From an uncultured Rubripirellula sp. (lineage in GTDB: Bacteria > Planctomycetota > Planctomycetia > Pirellulales > Pirellulaceae), in NCBI GenBank assembly GCA_938075415.1, contig CALJHC010000013.1, positions 186,001-250,000 on the forward strand: a stretch of DNA of 64,000 bases, written 5' to 3'. Below, piece after piece: positions 19,776-29,363 of the stretch; position 1 is the first letter of the stretch; every line of letters begins with the position of its first letter. Below the pieces are notes generated by a model. It saw only the letters and a program-made list of their open reading frames with translations. It searched no databases and had not been told where the DNA came from. A program made the position numbers and the translations under genes.

Positions 19776-22700
19776 TCATGTCACTTTGGACTTGGATTTA
19801 AATAACTTCTGCCAAGCTCCACCGTACGTGAAATGCTCCCAGCCATTTGTCAACCAACGCAGAAGTGCGTTGGCAAGCCACAGAGCCCATAAAAGCATCA
19901 GGACACGGTAGAACCAAACCGACACAGAAATAACGCCTGTCAGCGGCAACGTGTCGCCAGCACGCGGTGTTAACCACTGCAACCTCAAACGGGATGATCC
20001 GTTCCCGACGATAAACATATCGGGATAACCCAACAATCCAGCAGCCACAACGAAGACAAGGACAACTAACGCAATGACCGTCAGCAGAACAAGACCTAAC
20101 TGTTGAGCATTGAAAGCCCACGCGTTCTTTTCAAGAGAACTTTTACGCCCGCGATACTCCATGGCAAACAACCAAACCACCACAAACATTGCGGCAAAAA
20201 GGTAAACCTGAGTCAACCCAACGATCAACAGTAACCACTCACGTCTTTTAAGCGGTGAGGAGGGAAGACTTCCTAAGGCGAGAGCGAGTAATAACGCCAC
20301 CAAAATGATGACCCAAAATCTTACCGCTGGCCCCCGAAGCGGACCACTCGCCCAAAGAACCCAACGATTTGCCGGTACATTGATCAGCGAAATGACGTTC
20401 GAAGCCTTTTCAGGCAATGTAATGGATTCGCCCATCACTCGGGTCGAGAGAACTCGGTTGCGTTCCCAAGCCAATGTCAATTGATGCTTACCGGGACTTA
20501 TGGGTAATACCAGTTGATTCCCGTCGCGCTGCTGAGGAACCTCAGTTCCATCGATTTGAATACTGGTGATTTCAGCATCTTCTTCAATCTCCAAAGCAAA
20601 ATCTGTCGCTAAACTACATTCCAAATCCACTGTCAACTTAGTGGTGCGTTGCCGGTTACCCAAGCTGACCGCATGGTTAACACTGTTTATGGTCAAGCTA
20701 TCACCGACAACCGCTTTGGGACGACCAAGGGCAAGCGCAACGGACTCACCACCCCAAGGTCGCCAGACCGGTACTAACTGATCATTGGTTGCTTCGAAGA
20801 ACGGCTGAGTCCCCGAGATGGAGACGTTCCAAATTGGTGATGTCAAGAGAGACCAACGCTCAACCGACAGGTCCGCTAACGGTGCTGAGAGGTTGATTGT
20901 TTCGTTGTGTGTCAACTCACTTGACCAGGTGAACGTCCCCTGCTGCGAACCAAAACGCACAGACATTTTCCCGTCCACGACTTCCCGATTTGGCGTAAGA
21001 ACAGCCTCTCCCTCAAGCAATGGTACTTCGATCGAAATCGCACGACCACTTTCGGAAAGTCGAGTGACAGTGGTGTAAACACGCGAAATCAAACCAATCT
21101 CCAACTTGCGTTCAACAAGCACGATTGGATAAAAACTGGTTTGATCATAAGCAGCACGATCGGCCGACACTGGCTGATCTTTCGAAAAGAAAATCTGGTC
21201 GGCTGGCATTCCTTCGCGGTTCAATCCATTCACCTTCCACCCAGAGGCCTTAATTCTCAATCGCTTTGGCTTCAACAAAAAACTCCACTCCCAATCTCCC
21301 TGATCAGGAATCATTCCCGCCACAACAACTTGATGGACACCCTTGGGCACCAAAACCCAAAGAAAATCATCCTTACGCACAAGCGTGGCTGCCTGCGCCT
21401 GGTCAAGGGTCACCTGCAGCGGTGACCACTCTGGGAAACGGCCCGGAAGTGGCACAACGACTTGATCAGCCGCATGAATCGTTAACGTCATTAGCAAACT
21501 GCTTCCCTGTAACTCCAATTCGCCGTAAGGAATTTCTGCAGCACCCGGAAATGCATCCGGCGTCTGAGTTAATCGCTCACGCAACTCACTTAACAACGCC
21601 ATACTTGGAACCGAATCGCCTGCAGCCCGAGGAAAATCCTTTTCCGTTCGCGGTTGCGTGATTGAAGGAGAGACGTCCCCGTTACCAAGGGCTTCGATAG
21701 CCGCAGTTGATTGCTGTGATTGCGCCGTGCTTGCGGTCATCGCGAGGATAAAAAACGGCAACAACATTGCAGCAACGGGCTTGGGAGGTCGCAGCTTAAA
21801 TTTCCAACGCTCCGATAGCATTAAGAAAGACAACAGCAACAACAGAGCGACTCGGATTAACGTAATGATTCGATTCTGATTCATCGAAATGAGCATCGGT
21901 CTTATCTGATCAGCCGAAGTGACAGGGCCATTCCAAGAACAAACGACTCGATTCCACTCCCAAGCCGGTCTAGCTGGCCCTGTCTGAATTTTTGACTTTG
22001 GATCAAATAACAGATTGGCGGTCGAAGCAGATTGATTCTTCGCTAGCTTGCCAACTTTGGCTTGCTGACTCGCAAGACCACGACTTGACGAAAAACTTTC
22101 AGCCCTTCGATTCGAACGACTCTGTTGGTTCGACGCAGTAGGTGCATCCCCCATCCATGCCCAAAAGTCCCGATAGCCATAGCTGACACCTGATACTTCC
22201 AACTGCGGATAGAGGACACCCTGAAGCTGGTGCGCGATAAACGGAATCAAAAACAAAGCTAACAATAAGACAGCAACCGATTTTGTCTTCTTCAACCAAG
22301 CATGCCCAAGACCCGTTGGAACGACCCTCAGCAGCGCGACGGGGACCAGAAGGGCAAACCAAGTCCAACGAGGCGAACCGTATTCATGGTAGGACAAACC
22401 GAAAGCCAGCAAAGCAATGGCACCGGGCACAGGGCCGTAAAGCCGAAAAATAGCCAGCGAAAAAATCATCAGCAGAAACAAGTCCAGCAAGGACCAAGCA
22501 GTCAGCCAATCACCATTGACTCCATCAGCACCCAGAATCGCAAAAGCTCGCCAACCGGGCGGTAACATCAACACCATCGAAAGCGAATCCGCGTCAGATT
22601 TCCAACCCGTTGCACTGATCTTGCCGCCCATTTTTGAACGCCCAATCGCGGTCAATTTCAAATTACGTTGCCGCAACTCCACCCCACTGGTTGCTCCATC

Positions 22701-23906
22701 CGGGCTACGTGTAATTAATTGACTGTCACCATCAATCCGTACCGCTCCAAGGTCTACGTCCTCTGCAGCATCCAACCGCCAAATCTGCTGCATTTCCCCT
22801 TGGACGTCGTCTTCATACGTAAAGGCCCCGCCATCATCATCAAGCCAAAGCTGGCGATTGATACTTAATCCCCCTCGCCCCTTCTCACCCATCCCTCGCT
22901 GTTTTTCCACCAATTTCAACGGCTGTGAAGTGTCCCACTGGTAAACGGGCAATCCACTCCACCGATCGGGGAAAGTCGTTTGGCTAACGTCAACTGATGC
23001 CAAGCCTTCAACGAAAGAAATGCGAAAAGAAGAATTTAATCTCAGCCCAACGAGCTCCTGCTGCTCCACCGGCTGAGCCTCTGCCGAGAACTTGATCTCA
23101 CTGGGATCTGTTGTACGAAAAGCGTCAATAAGGATGGACCATTTACCCGCCCGAACTTGCACTTTGGTGCGTCCCAACTCATCAATCGCAACCGGGAGAG
23201 CGGTCTCCACTGTGGCTACCTTCCATCCCTCAGGAAGTATCCAGCCTAACTCTTCCTCGCGACTTTTTCCCGAAACAGTCAGTTCTAATTCCGTACGCAA
23301 CCAAACAGGTATCCCATCTTCGATCACCCGATAGACCTGAACCCCGAGACGATCTACATCAGCCGGTTCACTTTGATCCCGACGCAGCCAAACCTCGCCA
23401 TCCGAAGACCAGTTGGTTAAGGGGCGTGACTCGCCACGGACCTTCAACTCTAAAACACCAACCTCCGAAGGAATCTTCAGTCGCTGGGGCATTTCAGTCC
23501 ATGCAAACATGCCTTCGATGACATGCCTGCCAACTTCGAGTTCGACCGCAGGACGACCATTACGACCGACGACCACTGCGAGCTTCTCATCAACGCTGAC
23601 GCCCGTTGGCCACATCCCAAGGTTACCGGGCAGCGGAATCCAAGATCGCTCATAAACTCTCACTTCTTGTTTCCAAGTCGCGCCGTTTCCTTCAGCGTTC
23701 ACGATCAGCTTGGACGGCCAAAAACAAATCGCCGTGTTGTAGTCGCTGTAAATTCGTGGGCAGTCTCGGTGCTCCACATCCCACAGCACCCACTCCCTCC
23801 ATGGCTCCAAAGAGGAGGGAACTCCAACCTCCTGAGAATGTGTTACTCCTGAAGAAAGAGAAAGAGTAAAAACCACAGCGATGATTTGTTGAGTCAATCG
23901 GCACAT
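19776..23906 (-). CDS. Giant secreted/membrane protein of unknown function (1376 aa)
   Basis: I do not recognise a named family. The N-terminus is a signal peptide (QQIIAVVFTLSLSSGVTHSQ, cleavage near 24-26). A long beta-rich region follows, with phrases such as SWIPLPGNLGMWP and LGWILPEGWKV. A hydrophobic block lies at about 470-570 with several membrane helices, and two more hydrophobic stretches at about 680-740. The second of these (LLPFFILAMTASTAQSQ) looks like an internal signal peptide, as if two secreted proteins were fused. A second beta-rich region follows, then a cluster of helices in the last ~200 residues. The domain layout repeats (exported beta region plus helices, twice), consistent with a large envelope-spanning protein. 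It is monocistronic here, and its 3' end faces the TIGR03545 gene. Confidence 0.85.
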   Translation of the reverse strand: MCRLTQQIIAVVFTLSLSSGVTHSQEVGVPSSLEPWREWVLWDVEHRDCPRIYSDYNTAICFWPSKLIVNAEGNGATWKQEVRVYERSWIPLPGNLGMWPTGVSVDEKLAVVVGRNGRPAVELEVGRHVIEGMFAWTEMPQRLKIPSEVGVLELKVRGESRPLTNWSSDGEVWLRRDQSEPADVDRLGVQVYRVIEDGIPVWLRTELELTVSGKSREEELGWILPEGWKVATVETALPVAIDELGRTKVQVRAGKWSILIDAFRTTDPSEIKFSAEAQPVEQQELVGLRLNSSFRISFVEGLASVDVSQTTFPDRWSGLPVYQWDTSQPLKLVEKQRGMGEKGRGGLSINRQLWLDDDGGAFTYEDDVQGEMQQIWRLDAAEDVDLGAVRIDGDSQLITRSPDGATSGVELRQRNLKLTAIGRSKMGGKISATGWKSDADSLSMVLMLPPGWRAFAILGADGVNGDWLTAWSLLDLFLLMIFSLAIFRLYGPVPGAIALLAFGLSYHEYGSPRWTWFALLVPVALLRVVPTGLGHAWLKKTKSVAVLLLALFLIPFIAHQLQGVLYPQLEVSGVSYGYRDFWAWMGDAPTASNQQSRSNRRAESFSSSRGLASQQAKVGKLAKNQSASTANLLFDPKSKIQTGPARPAWEWNRVVCSWNGPVTSADQIRPMLISMNQNRIITLIRVALLLLLSFLMLSERWKFKLRPPKPVAAMLLPFFILAMTASTAQSQQSTAAIEALGNGDVSPSITQPRTEKDFPRAAGDSVPSMALLSELRERLTQTPDAFPGAAEIPYGELELQGSSLLMTLTIHAADQVVVPLPGRFPEWSPLQVTLDQAQAATLVRKDDFLWVLVPKGVHQVVVAGMIPDQGDWEWSFLLKPKRLRIKASGWKVNGLNREGMPADQIFFSKDQPVSADRAAYDQTSFYPIVLVERKLEIGLISRVYTTVTRLSESGRAISIEVPLLEGEAVLTPNREVVDGKMSVRFGSQQGTFTWSSELTHNETINLSAPLADLSVERWSLLTSPIWNVSISGTQPFFEATNDQLVPVWRPWGGESVALALGRPKAVVGDSLTINSVNHAVSLGNRQRTTKLTVDLECSLATDFALEIEEDAEITSIQIDGTEVPQQRDGNQLVLPISPGKHQLTLAWERNRVLSTRVMGESITLPEKASNVISLINVPANRWVLWASGPLRGPAVRFWVIILVALLLALALGSLPSSPLKRREWLLLIVGLTQVYLFAAMFVVVWLFAMEYRGRKSSLEKNAWAFNAQQLGLVLLTVIALVVLVFVVAAGLLGYPDMFIVGNGSSRLRLQWLTPRAGDTLPLTGVISVSVWFYRVLMLLWALWLANALLRWLTNGWEHFTYGGAWQKLFKSKSKVT

Positions 23907-24728
23907 TAAATCGGTTCTCTAATGATCGATGGTTGCTGGCAATTTCGCAGCTCGAATGCTTCGCTGGCACGGTGCGTGTTGCGTCATTAGAGACCACTTT
24001 ACCGAACGACTACTCTGTGAACTTCATGACACACTCTGAACTCCATGACACACTCTCTGAGCAATCGATCTTTCAATCGTGCCTCAATCGCTTATCCAAC
24101 ACACCGCTGCCTAACAGATAAACATAGTCCAGTTCACATCAAGAAGTGTAGAAAAACCAATGACTGTTATTCACAACCACCGAAAACCATGGAGTTTCGT
24201 CGGGAATCCAGTTAACCGCGATCAAATCCTCCCAAACGCCCAAACCACCAACAAAAAGAAATTCCCCCAAACGCTCTTTGCGCCAGATCAGGTCAGTAAA
24301 ATAAGACTGAACGATTAGCCACCAACATCATTAAAAAGCAGAGGCGGTGCGAGTCGACCTGATCTCTTTCCAATGCCGACTGCCAAGGCTGATTGACAAC
24401 GCTCAGAAAATTCGTTTCCCCCGCACTCTCGCTCGAAGCGGAATCAGCAAGTCAGAAAAAAACTAGCCTCTCCGCCTGTGATTGATGAGGACTCGTTCCC
24501 GGCGGCACGAACAGCCATAAGAATTATTTTGAGGATAGCGCCGTGCCATTGATTGAAAACCCCAATGGATTCGACAAGGTGCAAATGGCACAAGGGTGGT
24601 CGACTTGATGTGTTCACGCAGGGAGTGCATGCCCAAGGAACAAACCTCGTCGACCAAAGAAATATTGTGACGGTTGATCTCAAACCGACATTCATTCGTT
24701 TTGAGATCCAAGAATCAATACTGCGAAC
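23907..24728. other. Intergenic region without a supported gene
   Basis: About 0.8 kb between two minus-strand genes. It holds the promoter side of the 1376-aa gene and a near-perfect 19-bp tandem duplication (24018-24055). Overlapping minus-strand frames of 82-83 codons at 24444-24711 show no family features or consistent reading-frame signal. I reject them as genes. Confidence 0.45.
24018..24055. repeat. 19-bp tandem duplication
   Basis: The unit tgaactycatgacacactc is present at 24018-24036 and again at 24037-24055, with one difference (t/c at the seventh base). It lies upstream of the 1376-aa gene, about 110 bp from its start. Confidence 0.85.
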
Positions 24729-27353
24729 CTAGTTTGCACGTGGCTCTCGGTGCCACAATTTCCTCACGAAAAAATCAAACTGCTGCCGCTTTGCATAAGG
24801 GTGGCTCGCAGCGCCGTGGCCGGCCCCGGGAATCACTAATTGAGTAAAATCCTTGTTGGCTCGCACCAATGCATCAATGACCTGCATGGTACTGGCCGGG
24901 TCCACGTTGCGATCCATCTCCCCCCAAATCAGCATCAAATCCCCGGACAACCGATGAGCCTGAGTTGAATTGGATTGATCTCGATAATGTGCACCAACAG
25001 GCCACCCCATCCACTGTTCGTTCCACCAGATCTTATCAACACGATTATCATGACAACCGCAGTCCGCCACCGCCGCCTTGTAAAAATCACCATGTGCAAT
25101 CAGAGCACGCATCGCACTCTGACCACCCGCTGAACCACCCCAAATCCCAACCCGTTCCAAATCCATCTCAGGTCGATTCGCCGCCGCTGCCTTCATCCAT
25201 AAAATTCGATCAGGGAACCCGCTATCGGCCAGATTCTGCCAGCAAACATCGTGAAAGGCTTTGCTGCGGTTGCTCGTACCCATTCCATCCATTTTGGTCA
25301 CAACGAAACCAAGTTCCGCCATCTCGTAAAGTTGCCGATGCAACCCAAAACGCTTGGGAACAAAGGACGAATGAGGCCCTGCATAGATGTGTTCGAGAAC
25401 CGGGTATCGATCTCCAACCTTGAACTTGGTGGGACGCACCATGAAGCCGTAAATTTCTGTTTCACCATCACGGCCTGTGGTCACAAAACGTTCTGGGCAC
25501 TTCCAACCGGTTGCTAACAAACGCGATATGTCAGCAGACTCCAGTTCACAAACCAAAGAGCCGCTGTCAAAGGATCTCAGCTCAGTAACCGGAGGCAAAT
25601 CGACTCGCGAATAAGTGTCGATCAACCACTTTTTGTCGGGAGAGATGCTCCATTGATGATCACCATCACCACGGGTCAAACGAATGGGGCGTTTACCATC
25701 AAAACCGACTCGAACAAGGTGTTGGTGATAGGGATCCTGATCGGGATCAATTCCTGAGACGGTTAATAAAACTTCTCTTTTCACCTCGTCTACTTCTTCC
25801 ACTTTTCGCACCACCCAATCGCCTGAAGTGATCGAGGCTTTCACATCACCGGTATCAGCATCGATAAGGTAAAGATGGTTCCAACCACTCCGTTCACTCA
25901 TCCAGATCCATTCATTACTTGAATGGAGACGATGAAGAAATGTTTTCTGGGAATAGCAAACAAATGTTTCACTCTGTTCATTAATGCAAATGCGCGGTGT
26001 GGCATTGTTGGCGTCAACGGTGATCAAACGCAAACACTGGTGACCGCGTTCGTTGTAAAGGAATGAGAAAGATTCGCCATCTGAATCCCAGCTCATACGA
26101 CTCAAAGAATAGGGATTGGGAAACATGGAGTCATCGATCAGCCTGGCTGTCCAATCATCCGAAAATGAAAACAGCAGAGGCCTCGGGTGGTCAACTTCAT
26201 CTCCTGGCTTTGCATAACCAATCCAATGCAACTCAGGGTGAACCTTTCCCTCAGGGGAAGATTCAATCAATGGAATCTGACGTCGATCGCCGGGAACCGC
26301 CGGAAGCATTGCAAAGTGCTTGGAACTGGGTGACCACCAGACCCTTCCCGGTAAAACCTCATCGCTGAACAAATCCGAATTGATCTCCGACCACAAAAAT
26401 GTTTGCTCACGATCACTGGGCAGATGACGCACCCGAATATTTTGAGCATCTACACTCACCTGCCAGTTTCCGTCAGGCGATTGACCAGTTCGATTCCTGG
26501 GACGCCGCTCTTGGGATCGATAAGGCCGAGGGACGGGCGTGTTCTGGTCAATCACCGCAAGCATCGAGTGACTCGCAGCAACGAAGGACGCAACCGAAGC
26601 GCCCGAACTGTCCCTCAGCAACCAAGCGTGTCCGTCAAAAGTTTCCATGACGGCAACCTGCCCAGACTTGACCAAGCCATATGAGCGCAACCCACCATCG
26701 GGCATCACCCACAGGTATTCCAGATCTTTCTTCAATCGATTGGCAAAACGAATGGGGACTCGATCACCACCGCCACGACTCCGACGAATTTCATGGCTTG
26801 GCGCAAGCCCGACTTCGGACCCCACCACGGCCGAATCGTCCGATGACTTTAACTCAGAAGTCGAACAGTCGAACAACCAGTTTTGATCGAATGCTTTAAA
26901 ACTCCAACGATCACCCGAATCAGAAAATCGCAGCGATTTCAGTGGAAGCGATTGTGGTCGCACTTCCACCTTCACGAAGTTCGCCAAACTTGCCGCCAAT
27001 TTCTCATGATCAAACGCAAGCGTGCGTTTGCCCTCAACGCAGTTCACGAAAACATATTCGTGGGTGCCGGGACCCGTCGCAACTCGATACCAAAAGAGAT
27101 CACCTTGAATCTCGGCGTCAACGTTCTTGGCTGAATCGCCCCAAACGGGCACCACCGAATCACGGAAAACCGTATTCGCTGTCCGGGCCCGGTAAGTCGC
27201 AGAGAGTTCGTAATCGGTTGAAGTTCCTTGACCGTTAACCGTCAGGGAAAAATGAAAAAATAGCAGAACGAACAGACTGAAGAACGATGTCGCTACTCCG
27301 AAAGAAGAATCCTTGGTTGGCGACAGACACAAGCGGTCAATCTGATTCATCAT
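24729..27353 (-). CDS. S9-family prolyl oligopeptidase (DPP IV-like), secreted
   Basis: An 874-aa serine peptidase with an N-terminal hydrophobic export signal (SFFSLFVLLFFHFSLTVNG, about 22-40). The first ~600 residues form a beta-propeller of the DPP IV N-terminal type, with repeated blade-like phrases. The catalytic alpha/beta-hydrolase follows: nucleophile Ser741 in GGSAGG, Asp814 in WGEMDRNVD and His846 in GAGHG. The canonical motif is GWSYGG, so the nucleophile elbow is a variant. Members cleave short peptides after Pro or Ala, outside the cytoplasm. The upstream gene ends only 4 bp before this start, so the two are probably co-translated. The promoter is likely upstream of that small gene. 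Confidence 0.9.
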   Translation of the reverse strand: MMNQIDRLCLSPTKDSSFGVATSFFSLFVLLFFHFSLTVNGQGTSTDYELSATYRARTANTVFRDSVVPVWGDSAKNVDAEIQGDLFWYRVATGPGTHEYVFVNCVEGKRTLAFDHEKLAASLANFVKVEVRPQSLPLKSLRFSDSGDRWSFKAFDQNWLFDCSTSELKSSDDSAVVGSEVGLAPSHEIRRSRGGGDRVPIRFANRLKKDLEYLWVMPDGGLRSYGLVKSGQVAVMETFDGHAWLLRDSSGASVASFVAASHSMLAVIDQNTPVPRPYRSQERRPRNRTGQSPDGNWQVSVDAQNIRVRHLPSDREQTFLWSEINSDLFSDEVLPGRVWWSPSSKHFAMLPAVPGDRRQIPLIESSPEGKVHPELHWIGYAKPGDEVDHPRPLLFSFSDDWTARLIDDSMFPNPYSLSRMSWDSDGESFSFLYNERGHQCLRLITVDANNATPRICINEQSETFVCYSQKTFLHRLHSSNEWIWMSERSGWNHLYLIDADTGDVKASITSGDWVVRKVEEVDEVKREVLLTVSGIDPDQDPYHQHLVRVGFDGKRPIRLTRGDGDHQWSISPDKKWLIDTYSRVDLPPVTELRSFDSGSLVCELESADISRLLATGWKCPERFVTTGRDGETEIYGFMVRPTKFKVGDRYPVLEHIYAGPHSSFVPKRFGLHRQLYEMAELGFVVTKMDGMGTSNRSKAFHDVCWQNLADSGFPDRILWMKAAAANRPEMDLERVGIWGGSAGGQSAMRALIAHGDFYKAAVADCGCHDNRVDKIWWNEQWMGWPVGAHYRDQSNSTQAHRLSGDLMLIWGEMDRNVDPASTMQVIDALVRANKDFTQLVIPGAGHGAASHPYAKRQQFDFFVRKLWHREPRAN

Positions 27354-27357
27354 ATTT

Positions 27358-27840
27358 TCACTCTTCGAGGAAATCGACTTTCAACACACCCCTAGCACCA
27401 CCGGGCAACTGCCCGGTCACAACAATGTCTTCAACTTCGTAACGTCGGGGATCAAACCGTTGACTACTGCGTTTGTCAGTAAAAATCTGTTGGGGCAACA
27501 CCAGTTCCTCTGATGCAATCAAAGGCGCATCTCGAAAAAGCAAGTATTGACCATTAATTTCTATGCTTAGTCGCGGGATGACATGGTCGGTAAGATTCCT
27601 TACCACCACGACCTCCGTAGCTACCATTCCTTGGCCGGCCACCGATTCGACCATTCGATAGTCCAGAACAACTTCAACAGGGAGGTCTGGACCTCCAACA
27701 CTCTCAGGGAAAATCGAATAAACAAGCAAACCGACACCCACCATCCCAGCTAAACTTGCGGTCAAACCCCGTCTTGATAGACCTACCTTGGGTGCAACAG
27801 GCATCAAAAAAACGTCTTCATTTTGCTCGCTCAAAGTCAT
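27358..27840 (-). CDS. Small membrane-anchored protein of unknown function, coupled to the S9 peptidase
   Basis: A 160-aa protein with a charged 25-residue N-terminus, one membrane helix (GLTASLAGMVGVGLLVYSIF, about 25-45) and an exported beta-rich domain. The motif VVVVRNLTDHVIPRLSIEING is typical of FxLYD-like or Ig-like modules, but I cannot assign a family. It ends 4 bp before the S9 peptidase start, so the two genes almost certainly form an operon. It may be an anchored partner or chaperone of the peptidase. Confidence 0.72.
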   Translation of the reverse strand: MTLSEQNEDVFLMPVAPKVGLSRRGLTASLAGMVGVGLLVYSIFPESVGGPDLPVEVVLDYRMVESVAGQGMVATEVVVVRNLTDHVIPRLSIEINGQYLLFRDAPLIASEELVLPQQIFTDKRSSQRFDPRRYEVEDIVVTGQLPGGARGVLKVDFLEE

Positions 27841-28160
27841 GACAGTCCTGACTTGGTTAACTGATGGCGGAAAAGGAACCGATGTGCTAGTGCCATTTCC
27901 CTGACGAGGCAGTATTGGTACCCGTAAAGTACGACTTTAAAATCGTGTTACCAAGTATGACGACCGTCTCCGCCTCAAACGAAGTGTCAACACTCCGCCG
28001 CGCCCGATTATCCAAATAACGAGACCGCTCACAACAGGCAAATCCAAACCGGTGTTACCAACCCGCAATTAATGATTTAGCCAGAGGCAAAACCGGATGC
28101 AGATGGATTGACTGAACTCAACTCAGCTGACCAGGCGAGGATCGCCTTGTTGAGCAATCA
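27841..28160. other. Intergenic region upstream of the small membrane protein / S9 peptidase pair
   Basis: About 320 bp with no gene. Near its right end (28132-28146) there is a 6-bp stem hairpin (aggcga/tcgcct) with a 3-nt loop, just after the stop of the fmdB-like gene. It has no T-run, so it is only a weak terminator candidate. Confidence 0.4.
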
Positions 28161-28382
28161 CTAACCGCAACCCCCTCCGCAGCATCGTGGAGCACCACAA
28201 GCATCTGCCTTGGATGCCATTGGCAATGCCTTCGATTTCACCGACGGTGCGGAAGGAAGGCTGAACAGTTTCTCCATTCGCTCATTGCCGCAACCATCAC
28301 AGCCTACTATCGCCTCATTTGAACGAACAAGCGTTTCGACAACGATCCCGCAAGACTTACACTCGTACTCATAAAGTGGCAT
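28161..28382 (-). CDS. FmdB-family zinc-ribbon regulatory protein
   Basis: A 73-aa protein beginning MPLYEYECKSCG, the hallmark of the FmdB/CxxC_CxxC_SSSS family. Four cysteines, C8-x2-C11 and C28-x2-C31, form the zinc ribbon. The C-terminus is rich in cysteine and glycine (CGAPRCCGGGCG). The ATG at 28382 has AAGGA about 7 nt upstream. An upstream ATG would add ten poorly fitting residues. The family is linked to regulation of C1/amide metabolism and to other uses, but the role here is unknown. It is divergent from nnrE, with about 295 bp between them. Confidence 0.88.
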   Translation of the reverse strand: MPLYEYECKSCGIVVETLVRSNEAIVGCDGCGNERMEKLFSLPSAPSVKSKALPMASKADACGAPRCCGGGCG

Positions 28383-28676
28383 CAAAAAATCCTTCTTATG
28401 GACAAAAAACATTGATTGTCACCCGACAACGCATTTCGACTGCCATGCTTCAAGCAAAACAGGTTGCCTTTACACTTCTCATCATACCTTTTAAGACATT
28501 CCTAAAGGCAAAGGCCCAGCTTTTTGGCAAGAACATGCTTCTTTTTCCGTCACAAAAAGAAGGATTATCTCTCTCCAAGTGAACTGCTTTACGATCGACC
28601 TGCCAATCCTGAGCCCGCAATTGCTAACGCGGTATCAGATTCACTCGCATCAAAAAATGCTTCCGAAGATCCTCAC

Positions 28677-29363
28677 ATGAAAACGCCTAAACCAGTCAGT
28701 CGTCAACAAGTTCGAAGCATTGACGAAATTGCGATCAAGGACTTTCAGATGCCCGGTGTGATCCTGATGGAAAATGCAGGAGCTCGCAGTGCTGAAATCA
28801 TCGATGCGGTTGCGCCCGAAGGACTGATCGCCATTCTCTGTGGAGGCGGAAACAATGGAGGTGATGGCTATGTCATTGCCAGGCACCTTCAACGAATGCA
28901 ACGCAAAGTTGAAATCATTTCGCTCACCGACACGACGGCACTAGAAGGGGACGCGAAAATCAATTTCGACATCGTCTCACGAGCCTCAATACCCATCCAA
29001 TTGATTGCGTCTCGTGAGCAACTTACCGATGCACTGGATCGAGCCAGCACTATCATCGATGCGATGCTGGGAACTGGTGCAAAAGGAGCACCGCGGGGCC
29101 TTATCGCCGATGCGATCACGATTGCCAACAGTAAGCCGGCACTCAAAGTAGCTTTGGATCTACCGTCAGGACTGGACTGCGACTCGGGGATCGCGAACCA
29201 ACCAACGTTCATTGCCGAACAAACCGTTACATTTGTAGCCGAGAAGATCGGCTTCAAAAAAAACAACGCCGACAAATTTGTCGGCGTTGTGTCGATCATT
29301 GATATCGGCGTACCCCAAAAATTACTGGACGACCTTTTCGTCAGCAGCAATGGTGGGCGGTAA
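28677..29363 (+). CDS. nnrE: NAD(P)H-hydrate epimerase (YjeF N-terminal domain)
   Basis: This enzyme interconverts the R and S epimers of damaged NAD(P)H hydrates so that the S-specific dehydratase can repair them. The 228-aa frame has the YjeF_N features RSIDEIAIKDFQMPGVILMENAG, then CGGGNNGGDGYVIARHL (nucleotide loop), IIDAMLGTGAKG, ALDLPSGLDCDSG and VTFVAEKIGF. The start at ATG 28677 is typical for the stand-alone domain. An upstream ATG at 28524 in the same frame would add 51 atypical residues. There is no fused NnrD dehydratase domain. The 3' end overlaps the convergent peroxidase gene by 42 bp, and the coding sequence contains that gene's terminator (29256-29290). Confidence 0.9.
   Translation: MKTPKPVSRQQVRSIDEIAIKDFQMPGVILMENAGARSAEIIDAVAPEGLIAILCGGGNNGGDGYVIARHLQRMQRKVEIISLTDTTALEGDAKINFDIVSRASIPIQLIASREQLTDALDRASTIIDAMLGTGAKGAPRGLIADAITIANSKPALKVALDLPSGLDCDSGIANQPTFIAEQTVTFVAEKIGFKKNNADKFVGVVSIIDIGVPQKLLDDLFVSSNGGR
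29256..29290 (-). terminator. Intrinsic terminator of the cytochrome c peroxidase gene, embedded in nnrE
   Basis: 29263-29290 is a perfect 28-bp palindrome (acaacgccgacaaa followed by its exact reverse complement). In RNA this forms an 11-bp GC-rich stem with a loop of about 6 nt. On the minus strand it is followed directly by a run of T (A8 on the plus strand at 29256-29263). It begins 32 bp after the stop of the minus-strand peroxidase gene. Hairpin plus U-run is the classical rho-independent pattern. The same bases encode the NNADKFVGVV stretch of NnrE on the other strand. Confidence 0.85.

Noticed and set aside
24444..24711. Overlapping 82-83-codon frames on the minus strand
   Set aside because: Two overlapping frames with no domain, and no evidence of a start or coding constraint.
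28132..28146. 6-bp stem hairpin after the fmdB-like gene
   Set aside because: Very short and without a T-run on the minus strand; likely chance.
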